Made by a program: the position numbers and the translations under genes. From the NCBI RefSeq assembly GCF_004361735.1, contig NZ_SNVV01000009.1:1-64000 (forward strand): a DNA stretch of 64,000 nt, read 5' to 3'. The DNA comes from Azoarcus indigens. Lineage in GTDB: Bacteria > Pseudomonadota > Gammaproteobacteria > Burkholderiales > Rhodocyclaceae. Below are positions 13,431 to 22,822 of this stretch, one piece after another; position 1 is the stretch's first letter; every line of letters starts with the position of its first letter. The notes below the pieces were generated by a model, which saw only the letters and a list, made by a program, of their open reading frames with translations, ran no database searches and was not told where the DNA came from.

Positions 13431-13697
13431 GCGGAGATGAGAGCATCATCAGAAAAGCCCGCCTGTTTTACTGTTATCCTTCCGCTACGGGTGTCGAGCG
13501 TTTTTACACTCCTGATTCCACCCCGCCTGAAAAAAATAAAAACCCTTTCAGTTCAATAGACTAACAACAGCATCAAAACGGGCGCGCTTTTTGCTCCAAC
13601 TTGGTGCAATAGACCAAGCGTGGCAATCCGCACAGCTCAAGTCTTCCGGAAACCGCTACGATTCGCGTCAAAACGAACACTTTCGCAGGCTGACACC
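13431..13697 (+). promoter_or_regulatory. Upstream region of the GYWK/HprK-related cassette
   Basis: The 267-bp gap is less GC-rich than its surroundings. It holds an exact inverted repeat CTTGGT-N7-ACCAAG (13600-13618) and two copies of CAATAGAC (13554-13561 and 13607-13614), 53 bp apart, the second lying inside the inverted repeat. The arrangement looks like an operator for a dimeric regulator, but no regulator gene is adjacent and I recognise no family consensus. No convincing -35/-10 or -24/-12 pair was found. Confidence 0.4.
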
Positions 13698-14312
13698 ATG
13701 ACCGAGCATGAGCAACACCTGAAAGCCAAGCAGTCTCCTCAGGATTTGCGCCGCCGTCTCCTAAAGGCGGGAGCCGCCTCCGCTCCGGTGATCATGAGCC
13801 TGTCGGCGAAGTCGGCGCTGGCCCAAGGCACCTGCGTGTCCCCCTCCGCTTTCGCCTCGGTCCGTGCCAACGCGTTGACCAGCAATGCCCCGGAGACCTT
13901 GAGCGAATGTCACTCGCACGGCTACTGGAAAACCCATACGTGGCCGTTCGGCGCGAGCCAGGGCACGCTTTTCTCCACGGTTTTCACTGCAGCTAGCGGT
14001 CCTGCGGGCAAGGTCAGCAAGGCTGCGGTCTCCTTCAGCACGCTTACGCTCTCTCAGGCCCTGAACCTCCAGGGCGGCGCCGGCGAGAGCATCACCACCG
14101 ATTACACCCGGGACATCGTTAGCGCCTATCTGGACGCTCTGGCGGGCAACCTGAAGATCGGCACCGGCACCGCAGACACGGTTGCCGTCCTGCAGGACAT
14201 GTGGCGCTTCGCCATTGTGACTGGTACCTGGTCCACACCTTGGGGCAGCACCTGGGGGCGCGCAGATGCACGCGCCTACCTGGACGTGCTGGTAGGCAGC
14301 AGCAGCCTTTGA
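13698..14312 (+). CDS. Tat-exported GYWK-domain protein, first gene of the HprK-related cassette
   Basis: 204 residues from the ATG giving MTEHEQHLK. Residues 18-42 look like a Tat signal: RRRLLKAGAAS, a hydrophobic stretch, then ALAQ as cleavage site, so the protein is probably exported folded. The mature part carries SECHSHGYWKTHTWP (about 69-83) followed by L-T-L-S-Q-A-L and an alpha-helical stretch, resembling the GYWKNHPEAWP-type domain of many secreted bacterial proteins. Two cysteines (46 and 71) remain in the mature form. It is followed at 27 bp by the PqqD-like gene. A GTG at 13620 could extend the frame but lacks a ribosome site. Function unknown; in context it is the likely client of the three downstream proteins. 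Confidence 0.75.
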   Translation: MTEHEQHLKAKQSPQDLRRRLLKAGAASAPVIMSLSAKSALAQGTCVSPSAFASVRANALTSNAPETLSECHSHGYWKTHTWPFGASQGTLFSTVFTAASGPAGKVSKAAVSFSTLTLSQALNLQGGAGESITTDYTRDIVSAYLDALAGNLKIGTGTADTVAVLQDMWRFAIVTGTWSTPWGSTWGRADARAYLDVLVGSSSL

Positions 14313-14339
14313 TTCCCGCTCACTGACCTCCGGCTTTCC

Positions 14340-14609
14340 TTGCCCTTCTACCGCTGCAACTCAGACGCTTTCGTCGTTCGCTTCTTCGAGGAAGACGCCG
14401 TGCTCTTCCACAAGGCGAGTGGCGCAACTCATCATCTACCACCGCTGGCAAGCTATCTGCTTGGTGAATTGCTGCACAGCCCCGCTTCGTCCGAGACGCT
14501 GAGCAGCCCGCTCCTTGACGACGATAAGGATCGTGGCATATTGAGCGGTCAGATAGATGAGACGCTGGATGACCTATGCCGGCTCGGATTGATCAGCCGA
14601 CACCTCTGA
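14340..14609 (+). CDS. PqqD-family protein of an HPr-rel-A type system
   Basis: 89 residues from a TTG start at 14340 (the upstream stop at 14310 is in the same frame and there is no ATG). FVVRFFEEDAVLFHKASGATHHL is the first beta pair of PqqD-like peptide-binding (RRE-like) domains, and the C-terminal half, DETLDDLCRLGLI, is its helical part. Known PqqD proteins bind a precursor peptide and present it to a modifying enzyme. It overlaps the kinase gene by 34 bp. It matches my memory of the small PqqD-like protein curated with HprK-related kinase A; a search is needed to confirm. Confidence 0.78.
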   Translation: MPFYRCNSDAFVVRFFEEDAVLFHKASGATHHLPPLASYLLGELLHSPASSETLSSPLLDDDKDRGILSGQIDETLDDLCRLGLISRHL

Positions 14610-15520
14610 ATTGCCCCGCACTGCCGCTTTCCGCGCTGACCGAAGCCGAGATCCAGGAGCGGCTAGAGAATGGCGGGCTGGCACTCTTGACCCCACCTTT
14701 CCGCTTCCGGATACGATCAAACGTGGCTGGCCTAGCGGCGACCTTGCGCGCGCTGTACGCCGACTTTCCACTAGGCAGCGAACAGGGTTTCGACGATTTC
14801 ACCGTCACGCTGAGGAAAGCCCGGCCGTTTCGCCCCAAGGTCCACTTCGAAAGCGATGGTGGCCAACCTTTCGAACCCCTGCCCCTGGCACAGGCTTTTC
14901 CTATGCTGGAGTGGGGCTTCAACTGGTGCATCTCCTCCCACTGCCACAATTACATGATCACCCATGCGGCGGTCATCGAGCGCAATGGCTGCACCATCAT
15001 CCTGCCGGCCCCGCCCGGATCCGGAAAAAGCACCCTGTGCGCCCTGCTCGTCGGCCACGGCTGGCGTTTGCTTTCTGATGAACTGGCCCTGCTGGACCCA
15101 CACACCGGCCTGCTGACTCCGATCCCGCGCCCGATCAGCCTCAAGAACGCCTCCATCGGACTGATCCGGCAACGCTACCCGGACTTGCAACTCGGCTCGC
15201 TAGTGAAGGACACCGTCAAAGGCACGGTTGGGCATTTTCGGCCGCCATCGGATAGCGTCGCCAGGAGCGGAGAGCCTGGAACGCCCACTCACGTCATCTT
15301 TCCACACTATCGCAGTGGAGCGTCGACGTCGTCCATGCCGCTGAGCCGAGGCTCGGCTTTCATGCGAATGGCACAGAACACGTTCAACTACGACCTGTTG
15401 GGGCAAGCTGGATTTGCGGCTATGGGCGAACTAATCGCACGCGTTACCGCCTATGACTTCGAATATCAGGATGCCGACGACGCCATCGCCCACTTCGACT
15501 CGCTGGCGGGCATAGCGTAA
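14576..15520 (+). CDS. HprK-related kinase A
   Basis: 314 residues. A P-loop, PAPPGSGKSTLCALL (about 144-158), sits mid-protein and is followed by WRLLSDELALLD, as in HPr kinase/phosphorylase-like folds. The N-terminal 130 residues differ from classical HprK, and no HPr or PTS gene is nearby, so this is the HprK-related group found in peptide- or protein-modification clusters rather than catabolite control. Expected activity: phosphorylation of a protein or peptide client. The start overlaps the PqqD gene by 34 bp and its stop overlaps the next ATG (TAATG at 15518-15522). Confidence 0.82.
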   Translation: MPARIDQPTPLNCPALPLSALTEAEIQERLENGGLALLTPPFRFRIRSNVAGLAATLRALYADFPLGSEQGFDDFTVTLRKARPFRPKVHFESDGGQPFEPLPLAQAFPMLEWGFNWCISSHCHNYMITHAAVIERNGCTIILPAPPGSGKSTLCALLVGHGWRLLSDELALLDPHTGLLTPIPRPISLKNASIGLIRQRYPDLQLGSLVKDTVKGTVGHFRPPSDSVARSGEPGTPTHVIFPHYRSGASTSSMPLSRGSAFMRMAQNTFNYDLLGQAGFAAMGELIARVTAYDFEYQDADDAIAHFDSLAGIA

Positions 15521-16587
15521 TGGAGCGATCACTGATCGTCACGGCTCTCACAGCCTACCCCCCTACAGCGGAGCGCAGCGCGACGGAGTGGACCCAGTTG
15601 CTACGCCAGGCGCGCATCCTCAATGTGCTGCCTCAACTCGCACGGCTATACGATCACACTACCGGAATACCTTCAGAGGTTTCACGCCACTTCGAATCTG
15701 CCCGCCGGATTGCCGAGCGGCTAGCACTGGACGTTCATCGCGAGGCGGAGCGCATCTCCACTGCCCTTCAGCCACTGAACATCCCGGTCGTCTTCCTCAA
15801 AGGCGGCGCCTATGTCCTGCGCGAGCTCTCCGCCGCGCGCGGCAGAGTCTTCTCGGACCTGGACCTGCTAGTACCCAAGGAGGCCATCACGGCCGCCGAG
15901 GACCGCTTGATCCGGGCCGGATGGGTGAGTTCCCATCACGACGCCTACGATCAACGCTATTACCGTCAATGGATGCACGAAATTCCGCCCCTGCGACATT
16001 TGCACCGTGGAACGATAGTCGACCTGCACCACACCATAACCCCGCCGACATGCCGCTTTCCTGTCCAGGGTGCGAAGCTGCTGGGCGCCCTAAACAGCCT
16101 GACCACCCTCCCGAACTGCCATACATTGAGCAATACCGACATGGTGCTGCATGCCGTGGTCCATCGCTTCATGGAAGGCGAATGGGCCAATGGATTTCGG
16201 GACTTGCTGGATTTGCACCGGCTGCTGGAAGAGTTCAGCAAGGATGCAGGCTTCGGCGATGCGCTCCTGAACAGAAGCCATGAACTCGGCCTGGAGATGC
16301 CACTACGGCAAACCCTGCATCAGCTCAAACGCATCTTCCCCACGCCTCTGTCGCCGGCGCTGAAAATCACTGCCCAACGCGGCCCCATCCGGGTGAGCGA
16401 ACGCGTCACCAGCATGTTGATGGGTGAGGTCCTGATGCCAAGAGAGGCCGACGCGAAAACGCCGGAGCGGCGCTGGGCCGCGCCGCTGCTCTATTTGAGG
16501 GCGCACTGGCTGAGGATGCCGCCGCACCTGCTGGCGGCTCATCTGCTGCGCAAGGCCTTGCGGCCAGCGCAGGAAAACACGTCTTGA
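15520..16587 (+). CDS. Nucleotidyltransferase-fold protein (NTP_transf_5-like)
   Basis: 355 residues. VVFLKGGAYVLREL (GG at 95-96) followed by GRVFSDLDLLVPK with Asp113 and Asp115 is the GG...DxD active site of the polymerase-beta-like nucleotidyltransferase fold. Later helices (HAVVHRFMEGEWANGFRDLL) fit the uncharacterised family seen next to HprK-related kinases and some lasso-peptide clusters. It would transfer a nucleotide or nucleotide-derived group to an unknown acceptor. Translationally coupled to the kinase by a 1-bp overlap; last gene of the cassette. Confidence 0.8.
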   Translation: MERSLIVTALTAYPPTAERSATEWTQLLRQARILNVLPQLARLYDHTTGIPSEVSRHFESARRIAERLALDVHREAERISTALQPLNIPVVFLKGGAYVLRELSAARGRVFSDLDLLVPKEAITAAEDRLIRAGWVSSHHDAYDQRYYRQWMHEIPPLRHLHRGTIVDLHHTITPPTCRFPVQGAKLLGALNSLTTLPNCHTLSNTDMVLHAVVHRFMEGEWANGFRDLLDLHRLLEEFSKDAGFGDALLNRSHELGLEMPLRQTLHQLKRIFPTPLSPALKITAQRGPIRVSERVTSMLMGEVLMPREADAKTPERRWAAPLLYLRAHWLRMPPHLLAAHLLRKALRPAQENTS

Positions 16588-16659
16588 ACAGCAAGGATCC
16601 GGCGAGGCCCTTACTGGATGAAAAGAGCGCCGGGGGCCGCGGCCACCAGCGCTGCGCGG

Positions 16660-16992
16660 TCAGCTTTGGGCAGTGACGACGCCGGCGTCGGCCAGCATTT
16701 GCTGCAGTTCGCCGTTCTGGTACATCTCGCGCAGGATATCCGCGCCCCCCACGAACTCACCGCCGATATAGAGTTGCGGAATCGTCGGCCAATTGGAGAA
16801 CTCCTTGATGCCCTGACGGATGGCGTCATCAGCCAGTACGTTTACTGCGAAAACCTGACTGACGCCACAGGCCTTCAGTATCTGGACCGCGGTCGCAGAG
16901 AAGCCGCACTGAGGCATCTGCGGCACGCCCTTCATATAGAGAACGACCGGGTTGGAAGAAACCTGCTCGCGGATGACATCCTGGATATCCAT
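16660..16992 (-). CDS. grxD: Monothiol glutaredoxin Grx4
   Basis: 110 residues, with the CGFS active site (Cys29 in [10 protein letters not shown]), the [14 protein letters not shown] glutathione-binding loop and the GGADIL motif. Monothiol glutaredoxins of this class bind a glutathione-coordinated [2Fe-2S] cluster and help deliver Fe-S clusters. It lies downstream of prmC in the hemA-prfA-prmC-grxD order common in betaproteobacteria. Confidence 0.96.
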   Translation of the reverse strand: MDIQDVIREQVSSNPVVLYMKGVPQMPQCGFSATAVQILKACGVSQVFAVNVLADDAIRQGIKEFSNWPTIPQLYIGGEFVGGADILREMYQNGELQQMLADAGVVTAQS

Positions 16993-17084
16993 GCTCTTGC
17001 GCCCTGCAAAAAGTTGAGTGAAACAGTCGGAAAAGACTACGCCTCGCCCGCCTGAGCGTCAATCTGGGGGCAAGGAAAGCAATT

Positions 17085-17930
17085 TCAAGCCCTGCCCAGC
17101 CAACGACCACCGGAAACCCGCTCTATCCCGCCGAGGTCCTTCCATGACGTGATAGCGGCGAACCCTGCATCGGCAAGCAAGCTACGTACCGACATCGCCT
17201 GGTCGTAACCGTGTTCCAGGAACAGCCAGCCGCCCGGCTCAAGGTGATGCGGGGTCCCGGCGATGATTTCTGCCAGATCGTCCAATCCCGCAGGGCCTGC
17301 TGCCAGCGCGGTACGAGGCTCGAAGCGTAGATCGCCCTCCTCCAGGTGTGGGTCGGCAGCTGCAATATAAGGGGGATTCGCGACAATCAGTTGGAAACGC
17401 TCCTCACCCAGCCCCGAAAACCAATCGCTCTGAACGAAGGAGACGCTGGCTCCCAACTTGGCCGCGTTGGCCATTGCCACCCACAGCGCCTCGCGAGAAC
17501 GATCCAGCGCGGTAACGTCAGCCCCTTCCAGTTCGAGCGCCAGCGTCACCGCCAGAGCACCGCTGCCAGTGCCCATATCCAGCAATCTCAGCCTCGGCTC
17601 CCCCGAGAAATGCGCCAAGGCCAGCTCCACCAACAGTTCAGTATCAGGACGGGGAATCAGTACGGCAGGCGTCACCATGAAGTTCCGACCGAAGAACTCA
17701 CGCTCGCCGACCAGATAGGCGACAGGCTCTCCGGCGACCCGGCGCTCGACCAAGGCGCGATAGTCCTCCCACTCCCTGGCCGACAAGCGCTGTTCCGGCC
17801 AACCTGCCAGGCGCGCCGCGGTACACTTCAGCACATGGCGCAGCAGCACGCGGGCATCCATCAGGTCTGCCCGCTCACGGGCCCAGGCAAGGGCCCCTGC
17901 TATATCTGGATGAAGTCCTGCGTCCGCCAC
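17085..17930 (-). CDS. prmC: Release factor glutamine methyltransferase
   Basis: 281 residues. SAM-binding LLDMGTGSGALAVTLA and the catalytic VANPPY motif are present. PrmC methylates the glutamine of the GGQ loop of RF1/RF2; its substrate RF1 is encoded just upstream, with 3 bp between stop and start. Confidence 0.97.
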   Translation of the reverse strand: MADAGLHPDIAGALAWARERADLMDARVLLRHVLKCTAARLAGWPEQRLSAREWEDYRALVERRVAGEPVAYLVGEREFFGRNFMVTPAVLIPRPDTELLVELALAHFSGEPRLRLLDMGTGSGALAVTLALELEGADVTALDRSREALWVAMANAAKLGASVSFVQSDWFSGLGEERFQLIVANPPYIAAADPHLEEGDLRFEPRTALAAGPAGLDDLAEIIAGTPHHLEPGGWLFLEHGYDQAMSVRSLLADAGFAAITSWKDLGGIERVSGGRWLGRA

Positions 17931-17933
17931 GAC

Positions 17934-19013
17934 TCACTCCTCCCCTAGCGCCGCCAGCAACTCGGCCTGGTGTTCGAGCACGAGGGCTGCGATGAGTTCG
18001 TCCAGTTCGCCTTCCATCACCGCATCCAACTTATAGAGGGTGAGATTGATGCGGTGATCGGTGACGCGCCCCTGTGGAAAGTTGTAGGTGCGGATACGCT
18101 CAGAACGATCACCACTGCCGATCAGGCTCTTACGAGTCGCCGCCTCGGCGCTCTGACGCTCGCGCAATTCGGCGTCCTGCAAACGGGCGGCCAGTACGGC
18201 CATTGCCTGTGCCTTGTTTCGGTGCTGGGAGCGGTCATCCTGACACTCGACGACCAGGCCGGTGGGCAGGTGCGTGATGCGAACGGCGGAGTCGGTCTTG
18301 TTGATGTGCTGGCCGCCTGCGCCCGATGCCCGGAAAGTGTCGATACGCAGGTCGGCGGGATTTATCTCCACCTCCGCCACCGAATCGGCCTCCGGCATCA
18401 CCGCAACGGTACACGCCGAGGTATGGATACGGCCCTGTGTCTCGGTGACCGGAATGCGCTGCACGCGGTGGCCACCCGATTCGAACTTAAGCTGCGAATA
18501 AGCCCCGGCGCCCATCAGCCGGGCGATGACTTCCTTGTAGCCCCCGAGGTCCGACTCGCTGGCCGAAACGATCTCCACCTTCCAGCGCTGGCGCTCGGCA
18601 TAGCGGGTATACATGCGCAGCAGATCTGCAGCGAACAGGGCCGCCTCATCTCCACCTGTGCCCGCGCGGATCTCGAGGAAAAGATTGCGGTCGTCGTTAG
18701 GATCCCGCGGCAGTAAGGCCCGTTGCAGATCATGCTCGAGGGCGCCGATACGGGCCTGTGCAGCCTGCAGTTCCGCGCCGGCAAATTCTTGCATTTCCGG
18801 GTCGCCGAGCAACTCCCGGGCAGTCTCGCCATCGGCCTCCGCCTGCCGATAAGCAGCGTAAAGCTCGACCGCAGGCTCTATTTCGGCTCGCTCACGCGAC
18901 AGATCGCGGAACGCGTTCATATCTCTGGCAGCGTCCTCGGAAGCCAGGGCCCGGTCGAGTTCCTGCAAGCGGGCACTCAGGTGTTCGAGCTTGTCTCGGA
19001 TGCTCTGCTTCAT
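17934..19013 (-). CDS. prfA: Peptide chain release factor 1
   Basis: 359 residues. The GGQ peptidyl-hydrolysis motif is in [17 protein letters not shown], and the codon-recognition loop region ([14 protein letters not shown]) precedes it. It terminates translation at UAA and UAG. It follows hemA with an intrinsic terminator-like hairpin between them, so it may have its own promoter or depend on read-through. Confidence 0.98.
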   Translation of the reverse strand: MKQSIRDKLEHLSARLQELDRALASEDAARDMNAFRDLSRERAEIEPAVELYAAYRQAEADGETARELLGDPEMQEFAGAELQAAQARIGALEHDLQRALLPRDPNDDRNLFLEIRAGTGGDEAALFAADLLRMYTRYAERQRWKVEIVSASESDLGGYKEVIARLMGAGAYSQLKFESGGHRVQRIPVTETQGRIHTSACTVAVMPEADSVAEVEINPADLRIDTFRASGAGGQHINKTDSAVRITHLPTGLVVECQDDRSQHRNKAQAMAVLAARLQDAELRERQSAEAATRKSLIGSGDRSERIRTYNFPQGRVTDHRINLTLYKLDAVMEGELDELIAALVLEHQAELLAALGEE

Positions 19014-19028
19014 GGCGTCTCAATAATG

Positions 19029-19058
19029 AAAAAACGCGGGCACCGTGCGGCGCCCGCG
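19029..19058 (-). terminator. Hairpin and T-run between hemA and prfA
   Basis: Read on the minus strand, CGCGGGC...GCCCGCG (19058-19035) is followed by TTTTTT (19034-19029). It ends about 16 bp before the prfA start codon, so it would partly uncouple prfA from hemA. Confidence 0.75.
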
Positions 19059-19074
19059 AGATCCGACTTGCCGC

Positions 19075-20328
19075 CTATTGATGACGGGAAAGATTGAACA
19101 AGCGTTGGACCAGCAGTCCGGCTTCAGACTGCTCTTCGCCATCAACCTGATTGAGATAGCGGGTCGGGCCATGCATGAGCTTGTTGGCAAGCCCATGGGA
19201 AAGACTCTCCAGCACCTGCCTGGGATCGTCACCGCGAGCTAGCAAACGCAGAGCGCGCTCCAACTCGGCCTGGCGCAGGGCTTCGGCATGCTGCCGCAGC
19301 GCACGGATGGTCGGTACCGCATCCCTGGCATGCATCCAGTGGATGAATCCATCGACCCGGCTGTCGATGATCTGCTCCGCCTCCAGCACCGCCTGCTGCC
19401 GAGATTCAAGGCCAGCGTCGACGACTTGCGCCAGATCATCAACGGTGTAGAGAAACACGTCATCCAGGCCGCTGACTTCGGGCTCAATGTCACGAGGCAC
19501 AGCCAGATCCACCATCACCATGGGGCGGTGACGACGCGCCTTCACAGCCCGCTCCACCATGCCTAACCCGACGATGGGCAAAGGCGCGGCCGTACAGGAC
19601 ACCACCACGTCAAAACGGGAGAGCATCTCGCCCACCAGATCCAGCCGCATGGTGTGCGCACCGAAACGCGCCGCCAGCGCATGGCCGCGGGCCTCGGTGC
19701 GATTCGCGATGGTGATCGACCTCGGCCCTGCGCCGGCGAAATGCGCCGCACAGAGCTCTATCATCTCGCCGGCGCCGATGAACAGAACATGCTGGTCAGC
19801 GACCCGTTCGAAAATGCGCTCGGTCAGGTGCACCGCAGCCGCAGCCATAGAAACGATGTTGGCGCCGATCGCGGTCGTGGAGCGCACCTCCTTGGCAACC
19901 GCAAAGGTGTTCTGGAACAGCTTGTGCATCAAGGTGCCCAGCGTTCCCGCCTCCTCCGCCCTGCGGGCCGCCTCCTTTACCTGACCAAGGATCTGCGGTT
20001 CCCCCAGCACCATCGAATCCAGTCCGCTCGCCACCCGGAACATATGCCTGATCGCGTCGCGCTGCGGATAGGCATACAGATAGGGAGAGACATCATCCAG
20101 ATTCAAGCGGTGGAAGGAAGCGAGCCAATCTGCCGCGTGCTGCGCCTGCTCCGCGGCAAAGTAAACTTCCGTTCGATTACAAGTAGAGAGAATCGCCGCC
20201 TCACGCACCAGATCGCTACGGGTGAGATCATGCAGCGCCTGATCCAGCAGCTCGGGCTGAAACGCCACGCGTTCGCGGATTGCGAGCGGCGCGGTATGGT
20301 GATTCAGACCGAGAGCATAAAGTTGCAT
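19075..20328 (-). CDS. hemA: Glutamyl-tRNA reductase
   Basis: 417 residues. The catalytic Cys50 lies in [13 protein letters not shown], followed by [14 protein letters not shown] and an NADPH-binding domain. It makes glutamate-1-semialdehyde from Glu-tRNA, the first committed step of tetrapyrrole synthesis by the C5 pathway. hemC/hemD act downstream in the same pathway but lie 15 kb away. Confidence 0.97.
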   Translation of the reverse strand: MQLYALGLNHHTAPLAIRERVAFQPELLDQALHDLTRSDLVREAAILSTCNRTEVYFAAEQAQHAADWLASFHRLNLDDVSPYLYAYPQRDAIRHMFRVASGLDSMVLGEPQILGQVKEAARRAEEAGTLGTLMHKLFQNTFAVAKEVRSTTAIGANIVSMAAAAVHLTERIFERVADQHVLFIGAGEMIELCAAHFAGAGPRSITIANRTEARGHALAARFGAHTMRLDLVGEMLSRFDVVVSCTAAPLPIVGLGMVERAVKARRHRPMVMVDLAVPRDIEPEVSGLDDVFLYTVDDLAQVVDAGLESRQQAVLEAEQIIDSRVDGFIHWMHARDAVPTIRALRQHAEALRQAELERALRLLARGDDPRQVLESLSHGLANKLMHGPTRYLNQVDGEEQSEAGLLVQRLFNLSRHQ

Positions 20329-20430
20329 GCGTTGAAACGGGCAAGCGGATTGAGCGGAATTATAGCACCGCGCCCTTCCCCCAAAGTTTTGAGCAAAATC
20401 AGCAGCTTCCGGGCAGACCGCGTAAACGGA

Positions 20431-20462
20431 AAAAGCGGACCGACTTTACATCGGTCCGCTTT
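20431..20462 (-). terminator. Terminator downstream of tRNA-Phe
   Basis: Stem AGCGGACCGA/TCGGTCCGCT (20434-20443 with 20451-20460), followed on the minus strand by TTTTT. It lies 6 bp beyond the 3' end of the tRNA gene. Confidence 0.85.
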
Positions 20463-20468
20463 CTGTTC

Positions 20469-20544
20469 TGGTGGCCAGTCGCGGAATCGAACCACGGACA
20501 CGCGGATTTTCAATCCGCTGCTCTACCAACTGAGCTAACTGGCC
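20469..20544 (-). tRNA. tRNA-Phe (GAA)
   Basis: The reverse complement folds as a 76-nt cloverleaf: acceptor GGCCAGT...ACTGGCC, D-arm AGCTCAGTTGGTAGAGCA, anticodon stem GCGGATTGAAAATCCGC with GAA anticodon, T-arm with GGTTCGATTCC, and an encoded 3' CCA. Confidence 0.97.
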
Positions 20545-20616
20545 TAAGGAGCGGGCATTATAGCGAATCGGTGGCTGGAGTCAAACATTTCATCACCCGC
20601 GCGCCCCACTTTCTTC

Positions 20617-22332
20617 TTAATGGCTGGACGCAGCAGCAGCACCTATGCCAGTCTCGGAACGCACTTTCTGAGCCAGGTAGCCCGCACGATCCTCGGCAGC
20701 ACGTTCGCTGCGATCCATGATCGAAAACAGCCAGATGCCCACGAAACCCACCGCCATGGAGAACAGCGCCGGCGAGGTATAGGGGAACAGCGCGGAGCCC
20801 TTCGGATTGCCCAGCGTCGCCTCCCACACCGAGGGCGACACGATGGTCAGGCCCACCGCAGTGATCAGACCAAGGAAGCCGCCCCAGCACGCGCCGCGGG
20901 TGGTGCAATCCTTCCACAGCACAGACATGAACAGCACCGGGAAATTAGCAGATGCCGCGATAGCGAAGGCCAGCGAGACCATGAAGGCGATGTTCTGCTT
21001 CTCGAAGGCAATGCCGAGCACAACCGCGACGATGCCCAGGGCGATGGTGGTCATGCGGGACACGCGCAGTTCCGAAGCCGAATCCGCGTTGCCCTTCTTG
21101 AACACCGTGGCGTAGAGGTCATGCGATACCGCAGATGCGCCCGACAGCGTCAGCCCAGCCACCACCGCCAGGATGGTCGCGAAGGCCACCGCGGACATGA
21201 AGCCGAGGAAGACGTTGCCGCCCACCGCGTTCGCCAAGTGGATCGCCGCCATGTTGTTGCCACCGATCAGGCCGTTGGCATCCAGGAACTGCGGGTTTGT
21301 GGAGACGAACACGATGGCGCCGAAGCCGATGATAAAAGTCAGGATGTAGAAGTAGCCGATCCAGGTGGTCGCCCAGAACACAGACTTACGCGCTTCCTTG
21401 GCATCCGGCACGGTGAAGAAGCGCATCAGGATGTGGGGCAGCCCCGCCGTACCGAACATCAGCGCCATGCCGAAGGAGATGGCGGAGATCGGATCTTTGA
21501 TGAAGGACCCTGGTCCCATTATCGCTTGGGCAATCACCCCGGCCTCCTCCGGCGACTTGCCGGCAGCCAGCGCGGCATCGGCCTTAACCTTCACCGAAGC
21601 GGCGAAAAGTTGTTCAGGAGAGAAGCCGTAGTTCCACATGACGATGAAGGCCATGAAGGAAGCCCCGCCGAGCAGCAGGCAAGCCTTGATGATCTGCACC
21701 CAGGTGGTGGCAGTCATACCGCCGAACAGCACGTAGACCATCATCAACACGCCGACGATGACCACCGCCATCCAGTATTCCAAGCCGAACAACAGCTTGA
21801 TCAACTGACCGGCACCCACCATCTGCGCGATCAGGTAGAAGGCGACCACAACCAGCGTGCCTGAGGCCGCAAAGGCGCGGATCGGGGTCTGCTTGAAACG
21901 GTAGGCCGCCACGTCGGCAAAGGTGAACTTGCCGAGGTTGCGCAGGCGCTCGGCCATCAGGAAGGTGATGACCGGCCAGCCGACCAGGAAGCCAATGGAG
22001 TAGATCAGGCCATCGTAGCCGCTGGCCATCACCGCAGCGGAAATACCCAGAAAGGAGGCCGCGGACATGTAGTCACCGGCAATTGCCAGGCCATTCTGGA
22101 AGCCGGTGATGCCGCCGCCCGCGGTGTAGAAGTCAGCCGCAGACTTGGTCTTGGCCGCCGCCCACTTGGTGATCCACAGCGTGGCAAGCACGAAGACGGA
22201 GAACATGGTGATAGCCGTCCAGTTCGTCGCCTGCTTTACCGTTTCGCCAATGTCACCACCGGCGGCGAAAGCACCAGCCGAGAGCGCGATCAACCCCAGG
22301 CCACCAGCAAGTTTCAGGTTACGACCGCTCAT
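20617..22332 (-). CDS. actP: Acetate permease (sodium:solute symporter family)
   Basis: 571 residues from the ATG giving [11 protein letters not shown]; the frame is open further upstream but that part overlaps the DUF485 gene. The SSS-family profile is clear: about 13 transmembrane segments after a signal-like N-terminus, with [16 protein letters not shown] and [20 protein letters not shown] as conserved loops. It takes up acetate and related short monocarboxylates. It overlaps the upstream DUF485 gene by 4 bp, the standard yjcH-actP pairing, and lies downstream of a two-component system on the same strand. Confidence 0.95.
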   Translation of the reverse strand: MSGRNLKLAGGLGLIALSAGAFAAGGDIGETVKQATNWTAITMFSVFVLATLWITKWAAAKTKSAADFYTAGGGITGFQNGLAIAGDYMSAASFLGISAAVMASGYDGLIYSIGFLVGWPVITFLMAERLRNLGKFTFADVAAYRFKQTPIRAFAASGTLVVVAFYLIAQMVGAGQLIKLLFGLEYWMAVVIVGVLMMVYVLFGGMTATTWVQIIKACLLLGGASFMAFIVMWNYGFSPEQLFAASVKVKADAALAAGKSPEEAGVIAQAIMGPGSFIKDPISAISFGMALMFGTAGLPHILMRFFTVPDAKEARKSVFWATTWIGYFYILTFIIGFGAIVFVSTNPQFLDANGLIGGNNMAAIHLANAVGGNVFLGFMSAVAFATILAVVAGLTLSGASAVSHDLYATVFKKGNADSASELRVSRMTTIALGIVAVVLGIAFEKQNIAFMVSLAFAIAASANFPVLFMSVLWKDCTTRGACWGGFLGLITAVGLTIVSPSVWEATLGNPKGSALFPYTSPALFSMAVGFVGIWLFSIMDRSERAAEDRAGYLAQKVRSETGIGAAAASSH

Positions 22333-22637
22333 TTGCCGCTCTCCTTGACGATTTCCTGGGTCAGTGAGTCGAACTCGGAATTCGCACGCCGCACGTACAG
22401 GCCGGTGATGAGCACGGTGAAGATGATCACGCCCAAGCCCACCGGGATGCCGTAGGTCATGACCCCGGAACCGAGGCGCTCCGCGAACAGTTCCTTGTCG
22501 AAGGCGATGATGGCGATATAGCCGTAGTAAACGACCATCATGATGGCCGTGAGCGTCCAACCGTAGCGCGAGCGCGTACCGACGAGCCGCTGGTACTTCG
22601 GGTTGGCTGCAATCTTTGCTGCCAGGTTCTCTTGCAT
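22329..22637 (-). CDS. yjcH: DUF485 inner-membrane protein (YjcH)
   Basis: 102 residues with two transmembrane helices (about 26-47 and 62-82) and the N-terminal motif [18 protein letters not shown] typical of DUF485. It always travels with actP and is probably an accessory subunit of the permease. Ribosome site GGAGGGAG sits just upstream of the start. ATGA overlap with actP. Confidence 0.93.
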   Translation of the reverse strand: MQENLAAKIAANPKYQRLVGTRSRYGWTLTAIMMVVYYGYIAIIAFDKELFAERLGSGVMTYGIPVGLGVIIFTVLITGLYVRRANSEFDSLTQEIVKESGK

Positions 22638-22745
22638 GTCTCCCTCCTTGTTTTGCTATGGACAGCCGGGACAAGCCCCCGGGGTCGCACCAGCAAAATA
22701 TTCCCAGAGCCTTACGACCTGCTTACGGAAGGGGATCGAATGCAA

Positions 22746-22774
22746 AAAAGACGAAATTGGTGATCGCTTGTCAA
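22746..22774 (-). promoter_or_regulatory. Possible sigma-70 promoter of yjcH-actP
   Basis: On the minus strand TTGACA (22774-22769), a 17-nt spacer and TCTTTT (22751-22746) lie about 110 bp before the yjcH start. The -10 is poor. The block upstream of it (22775-22815) is strikingly AT-rich for this genome and could hold an activator site. Confidence 0.35.
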
Positions 22775-22822
22775 AAAGATTAATTAAATTTTCGCAATCA
22801 ATTAATTTATTGGTTGCGCGGT

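Noticed and set aside
13620..13697. GTG at 13620 as start of the Tat-GYWK protein
   Set aside because: It directly abuts the inverted repeat with no ribosome site, and it would push the twin-Arg motif about 45 residues from the N-terminus.
14576..15520. Classical HPr kinase/phosphorylase controlling carbon use
   Set aside because: No HPr, EIIA or other PTS gene is adjacent, the N-terminal domain differs, and it is coupled to PqqD-like and nucleotidyltransferase genes.
22680..22705. Sigma-54-like TGGGAATATTTTGCT upstream of yjcH-actP
   Set aside because: GG to GC spacing is 9 rather than 10 nt, and the -24 block is poor.
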